A stretch of 64,000 bases of DNA from CAYUPI01 sp964446585 (GCA_964446585.1 CAYUPI010000012.1:62001-126000); one strand, 5' to 3'; counted from the first letter of the stretch, positions 43,364 through 52,496 are shown. The notes: generated from the letters alone by a model not told the origin. Made by a program: numbers and translations.

Positions 43364-44206
43364 ATGAGCCTGATACGCTTCTCGCTTGGTTTGTTCTTTC
43401 TCGTTACGTGCAGCCACGCGGCGGACATCAGCTCCGAAGTTTCTGTTCAGCAGCGCATGGTTGGGACGAATACCAACCAGGAATATTTCCTTATTGAACA
43501 CAAGTCCGGAGCCGCGGATAGGGCGCGCGGGCTCATCCTAATCCTACCAGGGGGTACAGGCAGCGCCGATTTCCTTCCATTCTGCGCGAATGTCCTTGCC
43601 GTCTATGGGTTTCCCGAGGATTTTGTAGCAGCACAGTTAATCGCCCCTCAGTGGAGTACAAAGAAAAACCGTGTCGTCTGGCCGAGCAAGATTTTCCCCG
43701 ACCGCCGGTCGAAATTCAGCAGCGAGCAATTTCTGGCAGCTGTGATAAAGGACGTTTGCAGTTCGCGCAACATTGATGGCCGCTTCATCTTCACTTTGGG
43801 ATGGTCATCAAGTGGCCATGTCCTCTATTCGGCCTCCATTTCAGACCCCAACGTGCGCGGCTCGATTATCGTAATGTCACGGTTTCTGCGGAAGCGCCTG
43901 GGGAATCTCGACCAGGCAGCCGGCAAGAACTACTTCCTCTACCATTCTCCCGAGGACCGAGTGTGCCCCTTTAGCGAAGCCCAGCTTGCCGAAAGGATCC
44001 TCAAGGAACACGGAGCAAACGTGAAGCTTGTGAGTTATAGGGGTGGCCACGGGTATGTGCCAAACATCTTTTATTGCGATCGGATTAAGGAAGGCATCCT
44101 GTGGCTCATGAAGATCAACACCCAACCCAAAGGCGGGGCCAGTGAGCGTCTGCCGATTTCATCGGAGACAAATCGAACCTCTGCGACCGACTTGCGCAGG
44201 CGATAA
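43364..44206 (+). CDS. Secreted alpha/beta-hydrolase
   Basis: I chose ATG 43364 (280 residues), where MSLIRFSLGLFFLVTCSHA is a textbook signal peptide. ATG 43238 overlaps the previous stop (ATGA) and is the alternative. The hydrolase pattern is visible: GLILILPGGTGSADF (oxyanion loop), GWSSSGH with the nucleophile Ser in G-x-S-x-G, SPEDRVCPF with the Asp, and a closing RGGHGYVP with the His. It resembles the PHB depolymerase/feruloyl esterase-type esterases without a substrate-binding domain. The substrate is unknown. It is the last gene of the rightward run; the genes beyond converge on it. Confidence 0.68.
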   Translation: MSLIRFSLGLFFLVTCSHAADISSEVSVQQRMVGTNTNQEYFLIEHKSGAADRARGLILILPGGTGSADFLPFCANVLAVYGFPEDFVAAQLIAPQWSTKKNRVVWPSKIFPDRRSKFSSEQFLAAVIKDVCSSRNIDGRFIFTLGWSSSGHVLYSASISDPNVRGSIIVMSRFLRKRLGNLDQAAGKNYFLYHSPEDRVCPFSEAQLAERILKEHGANVKLVSYRGGHGYVPNIFYCDRIKEGILWLMKINTQPKGGASERLPISSETNRTSATDLRRR

Positions 44207-44314
44207 ACGTACGCCGCCCGCTTCAACACAATGACCGAACGGTGTCCGCATCATGAGATGCCTCTAAAAATGCTGATACGTTGCCGGCTGAGCCGCGGAC
44301 AGCATTTTCGTGCG

Positions 44315-44611
44315 CTACTTACTCTCAATCCTTGCAGGATAAGGATCTTGATACGTTAGCTTTCGGGTAGGCCTTGGAAAGTTAACTTTTATGGGATGAC
44401 ACAAAGCTGGCGCTGTGCGTGACTCGATGGGGATTGGTTTGCCGGCCTTCGCCAGAGACTTCAGATGCGCCTCGATCCGCTGTTTCGCCACATCGAGTGC
44501 GCGCGCAAAATTCGGAGCCATGAATTGGCACCCGGGCAGCTTAGGAACTGTGACGTGAAATCTGCCTCTCTTCTTGAGTTCGAAGTGCACCAAATAAACT
44601 CCTTTTTGCAT
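44315..44611 (-). CDS. HicB-like antitoxin-type protein, no HicA
   Basis: The 98-residue protein reads YLVHFELKKRGRFHVTVPKL and continues PGCQFMAPNFARALDVAKQR, the RNase H-like partial fold of HicB proteins in which a strand pair and LPGC are typical. Active-site residues of RNase H are absent as in most HicB. No HTH or RHH is visible at the C-terminus. A HicA toxin gene is not found on either side, so it is an orphan and may have been co-opted, for example as a small accessory of the neighbouring restriction-modification genes. Confidence 0.62.
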   Translation of the reverse strand: MQKGVYLVHFELKKRGRFHVTVPKLPGCQFMAPNFARALDVAKQRIEAHLKSLAKAGKPIPIESRTAPALCHPIKVNFPRPTRKLTYQDPYPARIESK

Positions 44612-44667
44612 GGAAATGATGCTATCACGCGAGGAGAACTCCGGTCAATTGGGCCGGGGGCTTAGCC

Positions 44668-45063
44668 TCACAATCGTCCGCTATTTGACAGAGCAATGAA
44701 ATGCTCCAGCGTGAGAATGTGGACGTTTTCGATATTCCTCAGGTGCTCGGCAAGTCCGCCATTAGTGAAATAATCTCGTAAAGTCCAGCCTGCACCGCCC
44801 AGGACCAAATATGCTTTGCTGTATGGACCGGCGCGCACAGCTTCAGCTAGACTGATGACTTCGAACGGCACTTTCTGCTCAGCCGTGCCGCCGACCTGTT
44901 GCCATTTGAGCGAGACCAGAATCTCTTGGCCGTCTTTACTGGCGACCGCATCCGGCACGAGCCAACGTTTGCCGCCAGGCCACTTCAGTCGCGGCCGGTT
45001 GTCTGAGGCCTGGCGTGGCGCGAATGCAATGCGGATTGGCCGGACAGAGAGAACCTTTGGCAT
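44668..45063 (-). CDS. Small PD-(D/E)XK-like endonuclease, candidate restriction enzyme
   Basis: The 131-residue protein has RWLVPDAVASKDGQEILVSL followed by KWQQVGGTAEQKVP; the Asp and the SLKWQQ lysine fit the D-x(n)-(E/S)-x-K pattern of PD-(D/E)XK restriction nucleases, with the second acid replaced or shifted. It also has AYLVLGGAGWTLRDYF and a C-terminal helix. The gene follows a type II DNA methyltransferase by 86 bases on the same strand, the usual place for its restriction partner. The recognition sequence is unknown. Alternatively it could be a Holliday-type or repair nuclease. Confidence 0.6.
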   Translation of the reverse strand: MPKVLSVRPIRIAFAPRQASDNRPRLKWPGGKRWLVPDAVASKDGQEILVSLKWQQVGGTAEQKVPFEVISLAEAVRAGPYSKAYLVLGGAGWTLRDYFTNGGLAEHLRNIENVHILTLEHFIALSNSGRL

Positions 45064-45149
45064 ACTGATCTTGTAACAAAGGCATAGTTGTCTTACTGAT
45101 GAGGACCTGTGGACAAAGCGTAACTAACAGGGAGAACTGAGGGCATCCG

Positions 45150-46562
45150 TCACGCGGCAAGGGCCAACGGTTGCGTCGAAGTGCACCGCTCTTGAATGAG
45201 CTTCACGTAGTCCGGGTTCAGCTCAATCAGCACGGCTTGGCGCCCAAGCTCCAGCGCGACTTGGCCTGTGGTGCCGCTGCCGGCAAAAGGATCGAGCACC
45301 ATGCAAGGCACCGGCTCACCTGCCTCGCAGGTGCAAGAAGGTTGCCAGCCAACCGTACGAACTTCGCGCATTCCCGCGAGAATTTGAGCCTTCAATGTAC
45401 TGGCATCCTGGACTCCAGCAGCACTGAACTCTTTGGTCGCCCGACCGTGATAGCTTCCACTGCTATCTGCGCCACAATGTTTCTTCCAGCCTTCGAGAGC
45501 CGCGCCTTTTCGTGTGATTCGCCGCCACGGCGCACCGCAGTCCCGACAGCACCCTCGTGCGCTGGTGCCAGCCAGAATGCACGGTGCGATGAGATTCGGC
45601 GGATACGTAGCAAAGTGTGCTCCCTTGTAAGGTTGCGTGGAGACCAACCACACTGTCCGTTTGTTGCGCATTCCGCTGGACTGCTGTGCCTTCGTCATCG
45701 CATCCCAGCGGCCGTTGAACCCGGCGTGGCGGCGGGAATGCCAGCGCTGTTTGTCCATTCGATTTTCTCTTGGTCTCAAAATGGCTTGCACCTTTTGTTC
45801 GGTGGCACCATTGGCGTACTTGTGGCTGTCCGAAATACCACGCAGCAGCCGGTTTGTGCTATCAAGACTCGCTGGTTCTTTGATCGCCTCGGCGTCGTAG
45901 TAGTAACGCTTCGACTTGCTAAACAAAAACAGGTATTCGTGGGCTTTGGTCGGCCGGTCGGTCACGCTCTCGGGCATTACGTTCGGTTTGTGCCAGATGA
46001 TGTCACTGCGGAGAAACCAACCATCCGCCTGGAGCGCCAGGGCCACGCGCCACGGGATGCCCACCAGATCTTTTTCCTTCAGGCCGGGTCCCAGCCGTGC
46101 CGGCCGGGCGGTTCGTCTGCCATTCGGTAGTGATCCGTTGCCGATTTGGTTCCGCCGGTTGCATGGCCACCCACTGGCATAACTGTCACCAAGGTTGAGC
46201 CAGAGGGTTGCGTCATCGCGCAACACCCGGCGCACGTCGGCGAACACAGAGAGCAAAGCCTCGACGAATTGCTCCGGAGTCTGCTCCTGGCCGAGTTGCC
46301 CAGCGCGGCCGTAGTCGCGCAGACCCCAGTATGGCGGGCTGGTCACGCAGCAGTGCACCGATGCTGTAGGCAAGGCCTTGAGTAGGTTTCGGCAATCGCC
46401 GGTCAATATGGTGAGCGGTTTGTGATCAGGCTTGAGCACGGATTCAACGTTCACAAGTTCACGGGTGACGGATGACGTGCCTAAGACGTGGCTCTGCCAA
46501 GCCATTTCCTGGATCCGAGCAGTGTGTGAACATGGCGGAAAAGACATCCCTTGGTTTTCCAA
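45150..46562 (-). CDS. Type II DNA methyltransferase (beta class)
   Basis: The 470-residue protein carries TSPPYWGLRDYG (motif IV, about residue 78), WHKPNVMPESVTDRPTKAHE and, near the C-terminus, DPFAGSGTTGQ (motif I). The order IV before I defines the beta class, and S-P-P-Y points to N4-cytosine or N6-adenine methylation. A Cys-rich insert (GCCRDCGAPW, then CTCEAGEPVPC) likely binds zinc. Several Met codons lie in the first 20 residues, so the start is uncertain. It is co-directional with the ATPase upstream (21-base gap) and the small nuclease downstream. Confidence 0.88.
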   Translation of the reverse strand: MENQGMSFPPCSHTARIQEMAWQSHVLGTSSVTRELVNVESVLKPDHKPLTILTGDCRNLLKALPTASVHCCVTSPPYWGLRDYGRAGQLGQEQTPEQFVEALLSVFADVRRVLRDDATLWLNLGDSYASGWPCNRRNQIGNGSLPNGRRTARPARLGPGLKEKDLVGIPWRVALALQADGWFLRSDIIWHKPNVMPESVTDRPTKAHEYLFLFSKSKRYYYDAEAIKEPASLDSTNRLLRGISDSHKYANGATEQKVQAILRPRENRMDKQRWHSRRHAGFNGRWDAMTKAQQSSGMRNKRTVWLVSTQPYKGAHFATYPPNLIAPCILAGTSARGCCRDCGAPWRRITRKGAALEGWKKHCGADSSGSYHGRATKEFSAAGVQDASTLKAQILAGMREVRTVGWQPSCTCEAGEPVPCMVLDPFAGSGTTGQVALELGRQAVLIELNPDYVKLIQERCTSTQPLALAA

Positions 46563-46583
46563 AGTTCACAACTGAAACGGCGC

Positions 46584-47987
46584 TTAACCAGGCGGTGATT
46601 CCGGTTTCGGTGAACTTGTGAACGTTGAATCGGGAGCAGAGGGTGGATCGCCTTGACCCGCTTTCGAGTCGGTTAACCCATACTTTTCAAACAGTTGCTC
46701 CAACCTCGGTTTTTCAGTAAGTGGAATAACGTAGCCGTCGCGGGTGCGCAGGCCCTTCAGATGAAGCCTCTTGTGCACAATGTTGCCAATCCATTTTGGC
46801 GTGATTTTCCATTTATATTCATCCGCAAACAGTTCGATGAAACGATCGGTGATCTCTTTCATCAGGAGCGGGCGTTCGCCGTTGAGCACCAACAGGTCCT
46901 GAATGACTTCCAGGACCTGGTATTCAGTGCCCAGGCCACGCTCGGATACCAGCTCCCGCTGGCATTGGTGGGCGACCAAGCGAAGATCCTCTCGAGCCGT
47001 ATCATCCTCAATGATACTCAGGAGCGGCACGAAGATCTGGTTGAGTCGTGGCTCCAAGCTCCGGTCCACAAGCTGCGCCAGGGCTGGACGTTTGTTGAGG
47101 GTCCTGAATCGAAACAGCAGCAGCTTATTGCGCAGCGCCAACGCCTCTGCCTTATGCTCCGGCGGAAGGTTGATAGGAATGTCGTCCCGCAACCTGATGC
47201 TGCCCATTTCTTCGGTGATGAACCGGCTTTCAAGTGCACGGTCCTCAAAGTCGCCGCGCGTCGCTACGATCTTGGGACCGAACACCTGATACGCGCGCGG
47301 GTTGAATTCGCCCTTATTGTTGCTCTCGCTGCGCAACACCGGGAAACCCCGGACATTGCCATTGTTGAGGATTTTGACCACTTCGGATTTCTCATCACTG
47401 TATCGGAAATCGCTTTCGTCGATAATTAGGGTGCCACGGAAAGTTTCAAGTAAGCGGAAAAGGGGCGACACCGATGACGCGCCACTGGCGAAGATTGGTT
47501 TGTAGCAGAGCGACCCGATGGTCAACAGAAAGCGGGTCTTGCCGGAGCCGGGGTCGCCGCGGACACGGAGATACGGCAGTTCGTTGAATCCATCGTAAAC
47601 CCAACTGAATAGTACGTAGTAGGTCGCAATCTGCTCGTATAACGGAGACACGTCGACAAACCGGTGAATGAAACCACTGATGTCCGCGACCAACTGAGCC
47701 TCGGTGCCATACTCTTGCGGCGCCGAAGGCAGGAGCACGATTTCGTTCTTGATGAGGTTATTGTTCGGCGAGTACGGCACGAACTTGAACACGGCATTGA
47801 TGGGGTGATCACTCTCAAAGCTCCACGAGCCTTCGCGCCAGAAGGCAAACCGAGTTTGGCGGCCTTCCCGATCGTACAGCATCTCCAAAATCCCGCCGTC
47901 CTCAAACACTGATGAGACAACAGGGATTGAATGGGTGGGTTTGCGTTCGTCGAGTGCTTCCTTGAGTGTTTTCATTCCGCTCAGCAT
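46584..47987 (-). CDS. AAA-type ATPase of mobile element
   Basis: The 467-residue protein (ATG 47987; ATG 47975 is also possible) has a Walker A GDPGSGKTR near residue 143, a Walker B-like LIIDESDFR near 190 and an arginine-containing VATRGDFEDRALESRF block. N- and C-terminal regions include a winged-helix-like region near 370-410. It resembles the ATPases that load or drive replication on phages and integrated elements. No primase domain is present. The C-terminal 30 residues are Pro/Ser-rich. Together with the integrase divergent from it, it suggests a replicating or excising element. Confidence 0.65.
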   Translation of the reverse strand: MLSGMKTLKEALDERKPTHSIPVVSSVFEDGGILEMLYDREGRQTRFAFWREGSWSFESDHPINAVFKFVPYSPNNNLIKNEIVLLPSAPQEYGTEAQLVADISGFIHRFVDVSPLYEQIATYYVLFSWVYDGFNELPYLRVRGDPGSGKTRFLLTIGSLCYKPIFASGASSVSPLFRLLETFRGTLIIDESDFRYSDEKSEVVKILNNGNVRGFPVLRSESNNKGEFNPRAYQVFGPKIVATRGDFEDRALESRFITEEMGSIRLRDDIPINLPPEHKAEALALRNKLLLFRFRTLNKRPALAQLVDRSLEPRLNQIFVPLLSIIEDDTAREDLRLVAHQCQRELVSERGLGTEYQVLEVIQDLLVLNGERPLLMKEITDRFIELFADEYKWKITPKWIGNIVHKRLHLKGLRTRDGYVIPLTEKPRLEQLFEKYGLTDSKAGQGDPPSAPDSTFTSSPKPESPPG

Positions 47988-48121
47988 ACCGGGTCAAGGC
48001 GGCGCTCAAAGGAGGGCAAAGTTGCCGCCAGCGTCAAGAACGCCCGCCTTTTGCCGAATTTCTGAGCGGCTATGCTGAAGCTCGGTCGAGTTATGCATCC
48101 ACTTCCCAACCGAGTTTCACA

Positions 48122-48388
48122 ATGCCCTCACGACGCATTCAATCATTGGTCCGTGCCAAGGCGCGGGGAATCCCCGTTCTCGCGCACAGGCAGCACCGCT
48201 CTAAGCGCGGGCGAAGCCCTAATTATTGGGCACTCAAGGAACAAAGGCAGTTTAAGCGGGAGCGGGAAAACAAGCGGATTACTACTGAAACAAGACTTGC
48301 GAAGGACCTCCTATTGAACAGTCGGTTCAATTTTTCGGAGCCCGACTTTGGAGAACTTGTGGAAAGTCGCAACCGCAATCTGACCTGA
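48122..48388 (+). CDS. Small basic hypothetical protein
   Basis: From ATG 48122 the product is 88 residues, strongly basic (RRIQSLVRAKARGIP, then AHRQHRSKRGRS) with a helical centre (KEQRQFKRERENKRI). The frame is open back to 47966, but those codons overlap the divergent ATPase gene and look random. No ribosome binding site is evident. It ends one base before the next gene, so it probably belongs to the integrase operon. It may bind DNA; the family is not recognised. Confidence 0.45.
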   Translation: MPSRRIQSLVRAKARGIPVLAHRQHRSKRGRSPNYWALKEQRQFKRERENKRITTETRLAKDLLLNSRFNFSEPDFGELVESRNRNLT

Positions 48389-48389
48389 C

Positions 48390-48581
48390 ATGCAACCACC
48401 CACCACTCTCAGCCGTCAGGCCATCGACGAACTCAAACGGATCTATCAATCTGAATTCGGCGAAGCGCTCACCGATGACATTGCCGAGGAAATGGCGCTC
48501 CGGTTTGTGCGGGTGTTTCATTTGTGGTCGCGCTCGTTTGCACAGCAAGCGAAGAGCCAACTGACGATTATCGAGTTCTAG
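48390..48581 (+). CDS. Small helper protein of the integrase operon
   Basis: The 63-residue protein reads LSRQAIDELKRIYQSEFGEA, LTDDIAEEMALRFVRVFH: a helical pattern I associate with small genes directly upstream of large serine recombinases. The paralogue at 48669 repeats this layout. Function is unknown; a directionality or accessory factor is possible by position only. Confidence 0.55.
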   Translation: MQPPTTLSRQAIDELKRIYQSEFGEALTDDIAEEMALRFVRVFHLWSRSFAQQAKSQLTIIEF

Positions 48582-48668
48582 CCAATTGACGCCGCCAATG
48601 GGTACGCTACGATCACATATCCCCGCCTGGCCGAGGCCCTCGACGCCCTTCAGCCGTTGCCTTTCTTC

Positions 48669-48860
48669 ATGACACTGGGCAACGACGATTTAAGCGAGTT
48701 CGCCGAGCTGTGGCGGGAGGAGTTCAAGGAGAACCTGTCATTGGATGAGGCTCGGCATTACGCCACATCCCTTGTGGAACTCTACACGTTGCTGGCCCGA
48801 CCGTTGCCAGACGCGCGTGGGAGCCGATCGGAAAATGATGCGCAACATCAAGTCGTATGA
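48669..48860 (+). CDS. Second small helper protein of the integrase operon
   Basis: From ATG 48669 (the frame opens at 48657) the product has 63 residues: LSEFAELWREEFKENLSLDE, then ARHYATSLVELYTLLAR. The pattern EF-x3-Y/W-x2-EF-x2-xLS/T-D-x-A matches the 48390 protein. Its stop overlaps the integrase start (ATGA). The conserved coupling supports a role with the recombinase. Confidence 0.55.
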   Translation: MTLGNDDLSEFAELWREEFKENLSLDEARHYATSLVELYTLLARPLPDARGSRSENDAQHQVV

Positions 48861-50452
48861 GGTATTTTCTCTACTGTCGAAAATCCATCGAGGACGAGGG
48901 CCGCCAGGTCCTCTCAATCGAGTCTCAAAAACTTGAGATGGAACGCTTGGCCGCCTCCTGGCAAGGAGTGACGATGGTCCGAGTGTACGAAGAATCCAAG
49001 AGTGCCAAAGCCCCGGGACGACCTGTATTTGACGAGATGTTGCGGTGCATCGAGAAGGGCGAAGCCGATGGTATTGTCGCCTGGCATCCGGACAGGCTCG
49101 CGCGCAACTCCATTGACGGCGGCCGGATTATTTATCTGCTCGATAACAAGAATCTCAAAGATCTTCGCTTCGCCACGTTCACCTTCGAGAACAATTCTCA
49201 GGGCAAATTTATGCTGTCCATTATTTTTGGGTACTCGAAATACTATGTGGATAGCTTGAGTGAAAACGTCCGTCGCGGGAACCGGACCAAGCTCGAAAAG
49301 GGATGGCGCCCCAACATGGCACCGGTCGGTTACCTCAACGACAGGAGCACAAAGACTATTGTCCCGGACCCGGAGCGATTCTCACTGGTTCGACAGATGT
49401 GGAACCTAATGCTGACAGGCGCCTATTCCCCACGGGGTATCCGGGAGATCGCTGTGAATGAGTGGGGACTTCGCACAAAAGTCCGCACGCGAAGCGGCGG
49501 GACTCGCCCGGCGGTGAGTGCGGTATATAATATCCTCGCAAACACCTTTTATGCCGGTGTCATTTCGTACGGGGGAAAAACATTCCCGGGGAAACACCTG
49601 CCCATGGTCACACTGGATGAATTTGAGCGGGTCCAGGAATTGCTCGGCCGCCCCGGCCGGCCACGGCAGCAGAAGCATGAGTTTGCTTTTACAGGAATGA
49701 TCCGTTGTGGGGAATGTGGGCTCTCTGTCACCGCCTCGCACCAAATCAATCGTTACTCTGTACGATACACGTATTACCACTGCACCAAGAAACGGTTGGA
49801 TTATCGGTGCCAACAGCCTTACGTCTCGCTGGCACGGGTCGAAGACCAAATCATCGCATTCCTGGAGGAAATTACTCTTCCAGAGCAGTTCCACCTGTGG
49901 CTCATGGAAAGATTGGAACGCGCGGATGCAGTGAAAACCGACGAGCGAGCAGATCGAATCGCTTCGGTGGAGGGAGCTCGAGAGGCAGTGGCGCGACAGC
50001 TTGATAACCTCACCAAACTGCGACTACGCGACCTGGTCACCGATGAAGAGTTTCTGCGTCAGCGCAAAGAGCTTGAACAGGAGCAATTACGGTTGTCCCA
50101 AAGTATTGAAAAGCTGAGAAACGGGGAGACATGGTTTGAACCCGCAAAGGATTTCATTTCGTTCAATGTTAGAGCCGTTTCTTGGTTCAAGGCCGGCGAT
50201 CTTCAGACAAAACGGCTCATCCTGCAAATCGTAGGTTTGAACCCGACGCTCATCGACGGAAAACTCAACATTGAAGCCAGAAAACCGTTTCGGCGACGCT
50301 GCGAAATGCCGACGATTCCTCTCCTGTGCACCACTATAGAGGATGTTCGAACTTTTTTCAACCAGACTGAACCAGCGGTTACCGACATGGTAGCACAGAT
50401 TCGGCGCGTGATTGAATTGGCGAACGCGCAGCAGAAAAAACTCGCCGCGTAA
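48857..50452 (+). CDS. Large serine recombinase (integrase)
   Basis: The 531-residue protein starts at ATG 48857. The catalytic domain (1-150) begins YFLYCRKSIEDEGRQVLSIE, with the nucleophile Ser 10; WHPDRLARNS supplies active-site arginines. A recombinase domain (about 160-270) is followed by a zinc ribbon, IRCGECGLSVTASHQ and a later YHCTKKRLDYRCQ, and a coiled-coil (about 370-430), as in phage-type large serine integrases. These cut attP and attB at a two-base core. attL and attR are not found by eye. It is the integration module of the island and the only full recombinase in the window. Confidence 0.92.
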   Translation: MRYFLYCRKSIEDEGRQVLSIESQKLEMERLAASWQGVTMVRVYEESKSAKAPGRPVFDEMLRCIEKGEADGIVAWHPDRLARNSIDGGRIIYLLDNKNLKDLRFATFTFENNSQGKFMLSIIFGYSKYYVDSLSENVRRGNRTKLEKGWRPNMAPVGYLNDRSTKTIVPDPERFSLVRQMWNLMLTGAYSPRGIREIAVNEWGLRTKVRTRSGGTRPAVSAVYNILANTFYAGVISYGGKTFPGKHLPMVTLDEFERVQELLGRPGRPRQQKHEFAFTGMIRCGECGLSVTASHQINRYSVRYTYYHCTKKRLDYRCQQPYVSLARVEDQIIAFLEEITLPEQFHLWLMERLERADAVKTDERADRIASVEGAREAVARQLDNLTKLRLRDLVTDEEFLRQRKELEQEQLRLSQSIEKLRNGETWFEPAKDFISFNVRAVSWFKAGDLQTKRLILQIVGLNPTLIDGKLNIEARKPFRRRCEMPTIPLLCTTIEDVRTFFNQTEPAVTDMVAQIRRVIELANAQQKKLAA

Positions 50453-50955
50453 ATTGTCGCCAGTTTCAAGATAGCAAGGCGTCTTATTGATACAAGGAGG
50501 GTGAATTTGCTGTCGGCGACAACCTGAGATTTGTAGAGGAATCTAAGGGGCATGCTCGTAAGCTTCATAAAAAGCGCTGCTTTTTCAATATCATTCTTAT
50601 CCGACATAACTCACGTGTCTTGCAGCTTCATTTATCGTGCAAAACGGTATGTTGCGATCACGAGTTGCCCAATGTCCTTCTTGCCACCTCATTCTGCATG
50701 AACATTGGAACAGAAAAAATCAAAAACTCGTACGCCGAAACTGGCGATTGGGTAGGTCAAGCGCCTTGCTTTTCTGCTATAGCGAAGGCAAACACTCGCC
50801 GTCGCGATAGCGCGCACATTGGAATAAAAAAAAGGGCAAGCAGAACAGCGCATTGAAAACCGGCCTGACCGGATAACCGAGCACTGCGTAGAGCGCCGGC
50901 CGCTCAGTTAGAAATTGCCCCAGGATGGCTCAACGCATTTCGGTGGCATTCTTGT
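50453..50955. other. Intergenic stretch behind the integrase
   Basis: No credible gene. TTGTCGCC (50454-50461) and GGCGACAA (50515-50522) form an 8-bp perfect inverted repeat directly after the stop codon; AAGGAGGGTG stands between them with no frame behind it. This is a place to look for an attachment site or terminator. Confidence 0.4.
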
Positions 50956-51399
50956 TTACAGTGAACACGTCACCGGCAAGCCATTCTCAATTGCCCGATC
51001 AAGAAACTTCAATAATTCCTTCCGCTTTCGAATCTGATACTTGTGCAACGCTTTGAGGCTGAAGCTCCCGGTTTTGCGCTTTGAGACTCCTTCTTCTTGA
51101 AGGTCCTCGTTGGTTGTAAGCTGCTGTTTGGCTGCGGCAACTCGATCCCTAAAATCCTTAAGGGCTCGGCCCCCCAACTCTGAGCGACTATTGAGATGCG
51201 GCAGGACGTCGTCCCACCAGGACATCCCACAGGTCCAAAGAACACATGATACGTTATACGAGTCGTGAAAATGAGCCACGATGGCCTTTTTGTCCTTTCT
51301 CGGTAGCCAGTTGAAAAGATAAATCACAAGGCCTCGTGGCCATTTCGGCTTCTCCACGTTTTTTGCTCGTTTTGCAATCAGAAATAGATCTGCACCCAT
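50956..51399 (-). CDS. Hypothetical protein
   Basis: I chose ATG 51399 (147 residues). It contains ADLFLIAKRAKNVEKPKWPR, LVIYLFNWLPRKDKKAIVAH and VLWTCGMSWWDDVLPHLNSR, followed by a charged helical C-terminus (HKYQIRKRKELLKFLDRAI). It is soluble with no signal peptide. I do not recognise a family. GC is lower than in the surrounding genes, which suggests transfer. Confidence 0.5.
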   Translation of the reverse strand: MGADLFLIAKRAKNVEKPKWPRGLVIYLFNWLPRKDKKAIVAHFHDSYNVSCVLWTCGMSWWDDVLPHLNSRSELGGRALKDFRDRVAAAKQQLTTNEDLQEEGVSKRKTGSFSLKALHKYQIRKRKELLKFLDRAIENGLPVTCSL

Positions 51400-51910
51400 T
51401 TTCTTAAGCCTTGTGGATTGGGGCTTTGCTTCCGACCAACGAGCCGCAACTATGCCCAAATGACAGGCTACTATTATTACTTGTAATTAAACGACCTTGG
51501 TACGGCGATCTTAACGTACCAGTATTTTTTGTCAAAGTGCTGATTGTCGAAGGAGACTTGCTGCCTCGACATCGCTCGAAGGCGACCCTTTGCCGCCGTT
51601 CACGAGGTAGTGCCGGCATTATTCTCGATACCTTCTGCCCTCCTCTTTCAGATCGTGAAGTGCGAAGTCAAGAGTTCCCAGCCGCGGCGCGTACCAAGCC
51701 AGGATTCCAAATTTCCGTGCAACTTCGCCTAACTTCAGTCATCATTGTCTGGTGAGCGCCACTCTTACAGTCCAGTCAGACCAGATTGTCAAAGACCTTG
51801 CCGCTTCCCCTGGCATTAGGTCAACAAAGTCGAGCACCGTTGGCTCGAAGTGGCGCCATGACCAAGTCAATGCAACTGCGAGATGAAGCGCCAGCCTACG
51901 GAGGGGGTGA
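51400..51910. other. Intergenic stretch
   Basis: Open frames on both strands here lack recognisable starts and have no family resemblance; I see no gene. The end of the stretch carries the strong ribosome binding site GGAGGGGGTGA of the fragment at 51911. Confidence 0.4.
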
Positions 51911-52060
51911 ATGAGGGATTTGCCATATGAGGTCAAGGCGCTCTTGCAAAAGGCACGAGAATCGGCATTGCTGGCGGTGGAGACGTACAACCGGCCGACT
52001 GCAACTTTTCGATCATCGCCAAAGGTGCGCAGTCAACGAGGAACGGAGCTGACGTTATAG
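51911..52060 (+). pseudogene. DUF3644-type N-terminal fragment
   Basis: ATG 51911, behind GGAGGGGGTGA, opens 49 codons reading EVKALLQKARESALLAVETY and NRPTATFRS. This matches the start of DUF3644-type proteins, which occur in defence islands. After TFRS the frame becomes nonsense and stops, so the gene was cut and replaced by unrelated DNA. The family match is from memory. Confidence 0.42.
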
Positions 52061-52141
52061 CCGAAGGTGCAGTTTCCGGGTCGAAGCGATTCTTCGCAGC
52101 CCCGTTAATCCACCATCCGGTTTATTGCTCTACGAACTTAA

Positions 52142-52315
52142 TTAGCGTTTCTTGAGTTTGGCCGGATCATAACCTTCAGTAAGAAGGTCATATTCGGGAA
52201 CTGCTACATTTTTATCCGGCTTTGGCCCAGCGGGCTGTGATTGTTCGGGAGCGGGTTGCGGTTGCACGGCCTGCGAGTTTTCTTCTGGCTGCGACTCGGG
52301 CTGAGGTTTTGACAT
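52142..52315 (-). CDS. Small Pro/Gln-rich protein with KPDKxVxVPEY motif, copy 1
   Basis: A 57-residue frame from ATG 52315 reads SQPEENSQAVQPQPAPEQSQ, a disordered N-terminus, then KPDKNVAVPEYDLLTEGYD and a basic end. The motif KPDK-x-V-x-VPEY is repeated in the gene at 52497. No family is recognised and it lacks membrane or signal features. The shared motif is the main reason to call it a gene. Confidence 0.5.
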   Translation of the reverse strand: MSKPQPESQPEENSQAVQPQPAPEQSQPAGPKPDKNVAVPEYDLLTEGYDPAKLKKR

Positions 52316-52496
52316 GTCCACAATCTACTGTATATTTCGTAGATTTGCGAGTCGAACGCAAGCGGAGAACGCCACGTTCTTTTCCTGTTTAATCGGGTTT
52401 GTTGGTAACATCCGTGTTTTCGAGCGTGGCTGCAATTCCTGTTGTCGTTTCTTGACGATGGCTGCGTCTTCGCCCCTGGATACGGAGCCTTTCTGA

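Noticed and set aside
50203..50607. A - strand frame overlapping the 3' end of the integrase gene, which could be the start of a host gene split by integration
   Set aside because: Two thirds of it is antisense to the integrase; the part outside (about 50 codons) has no recognisable family.
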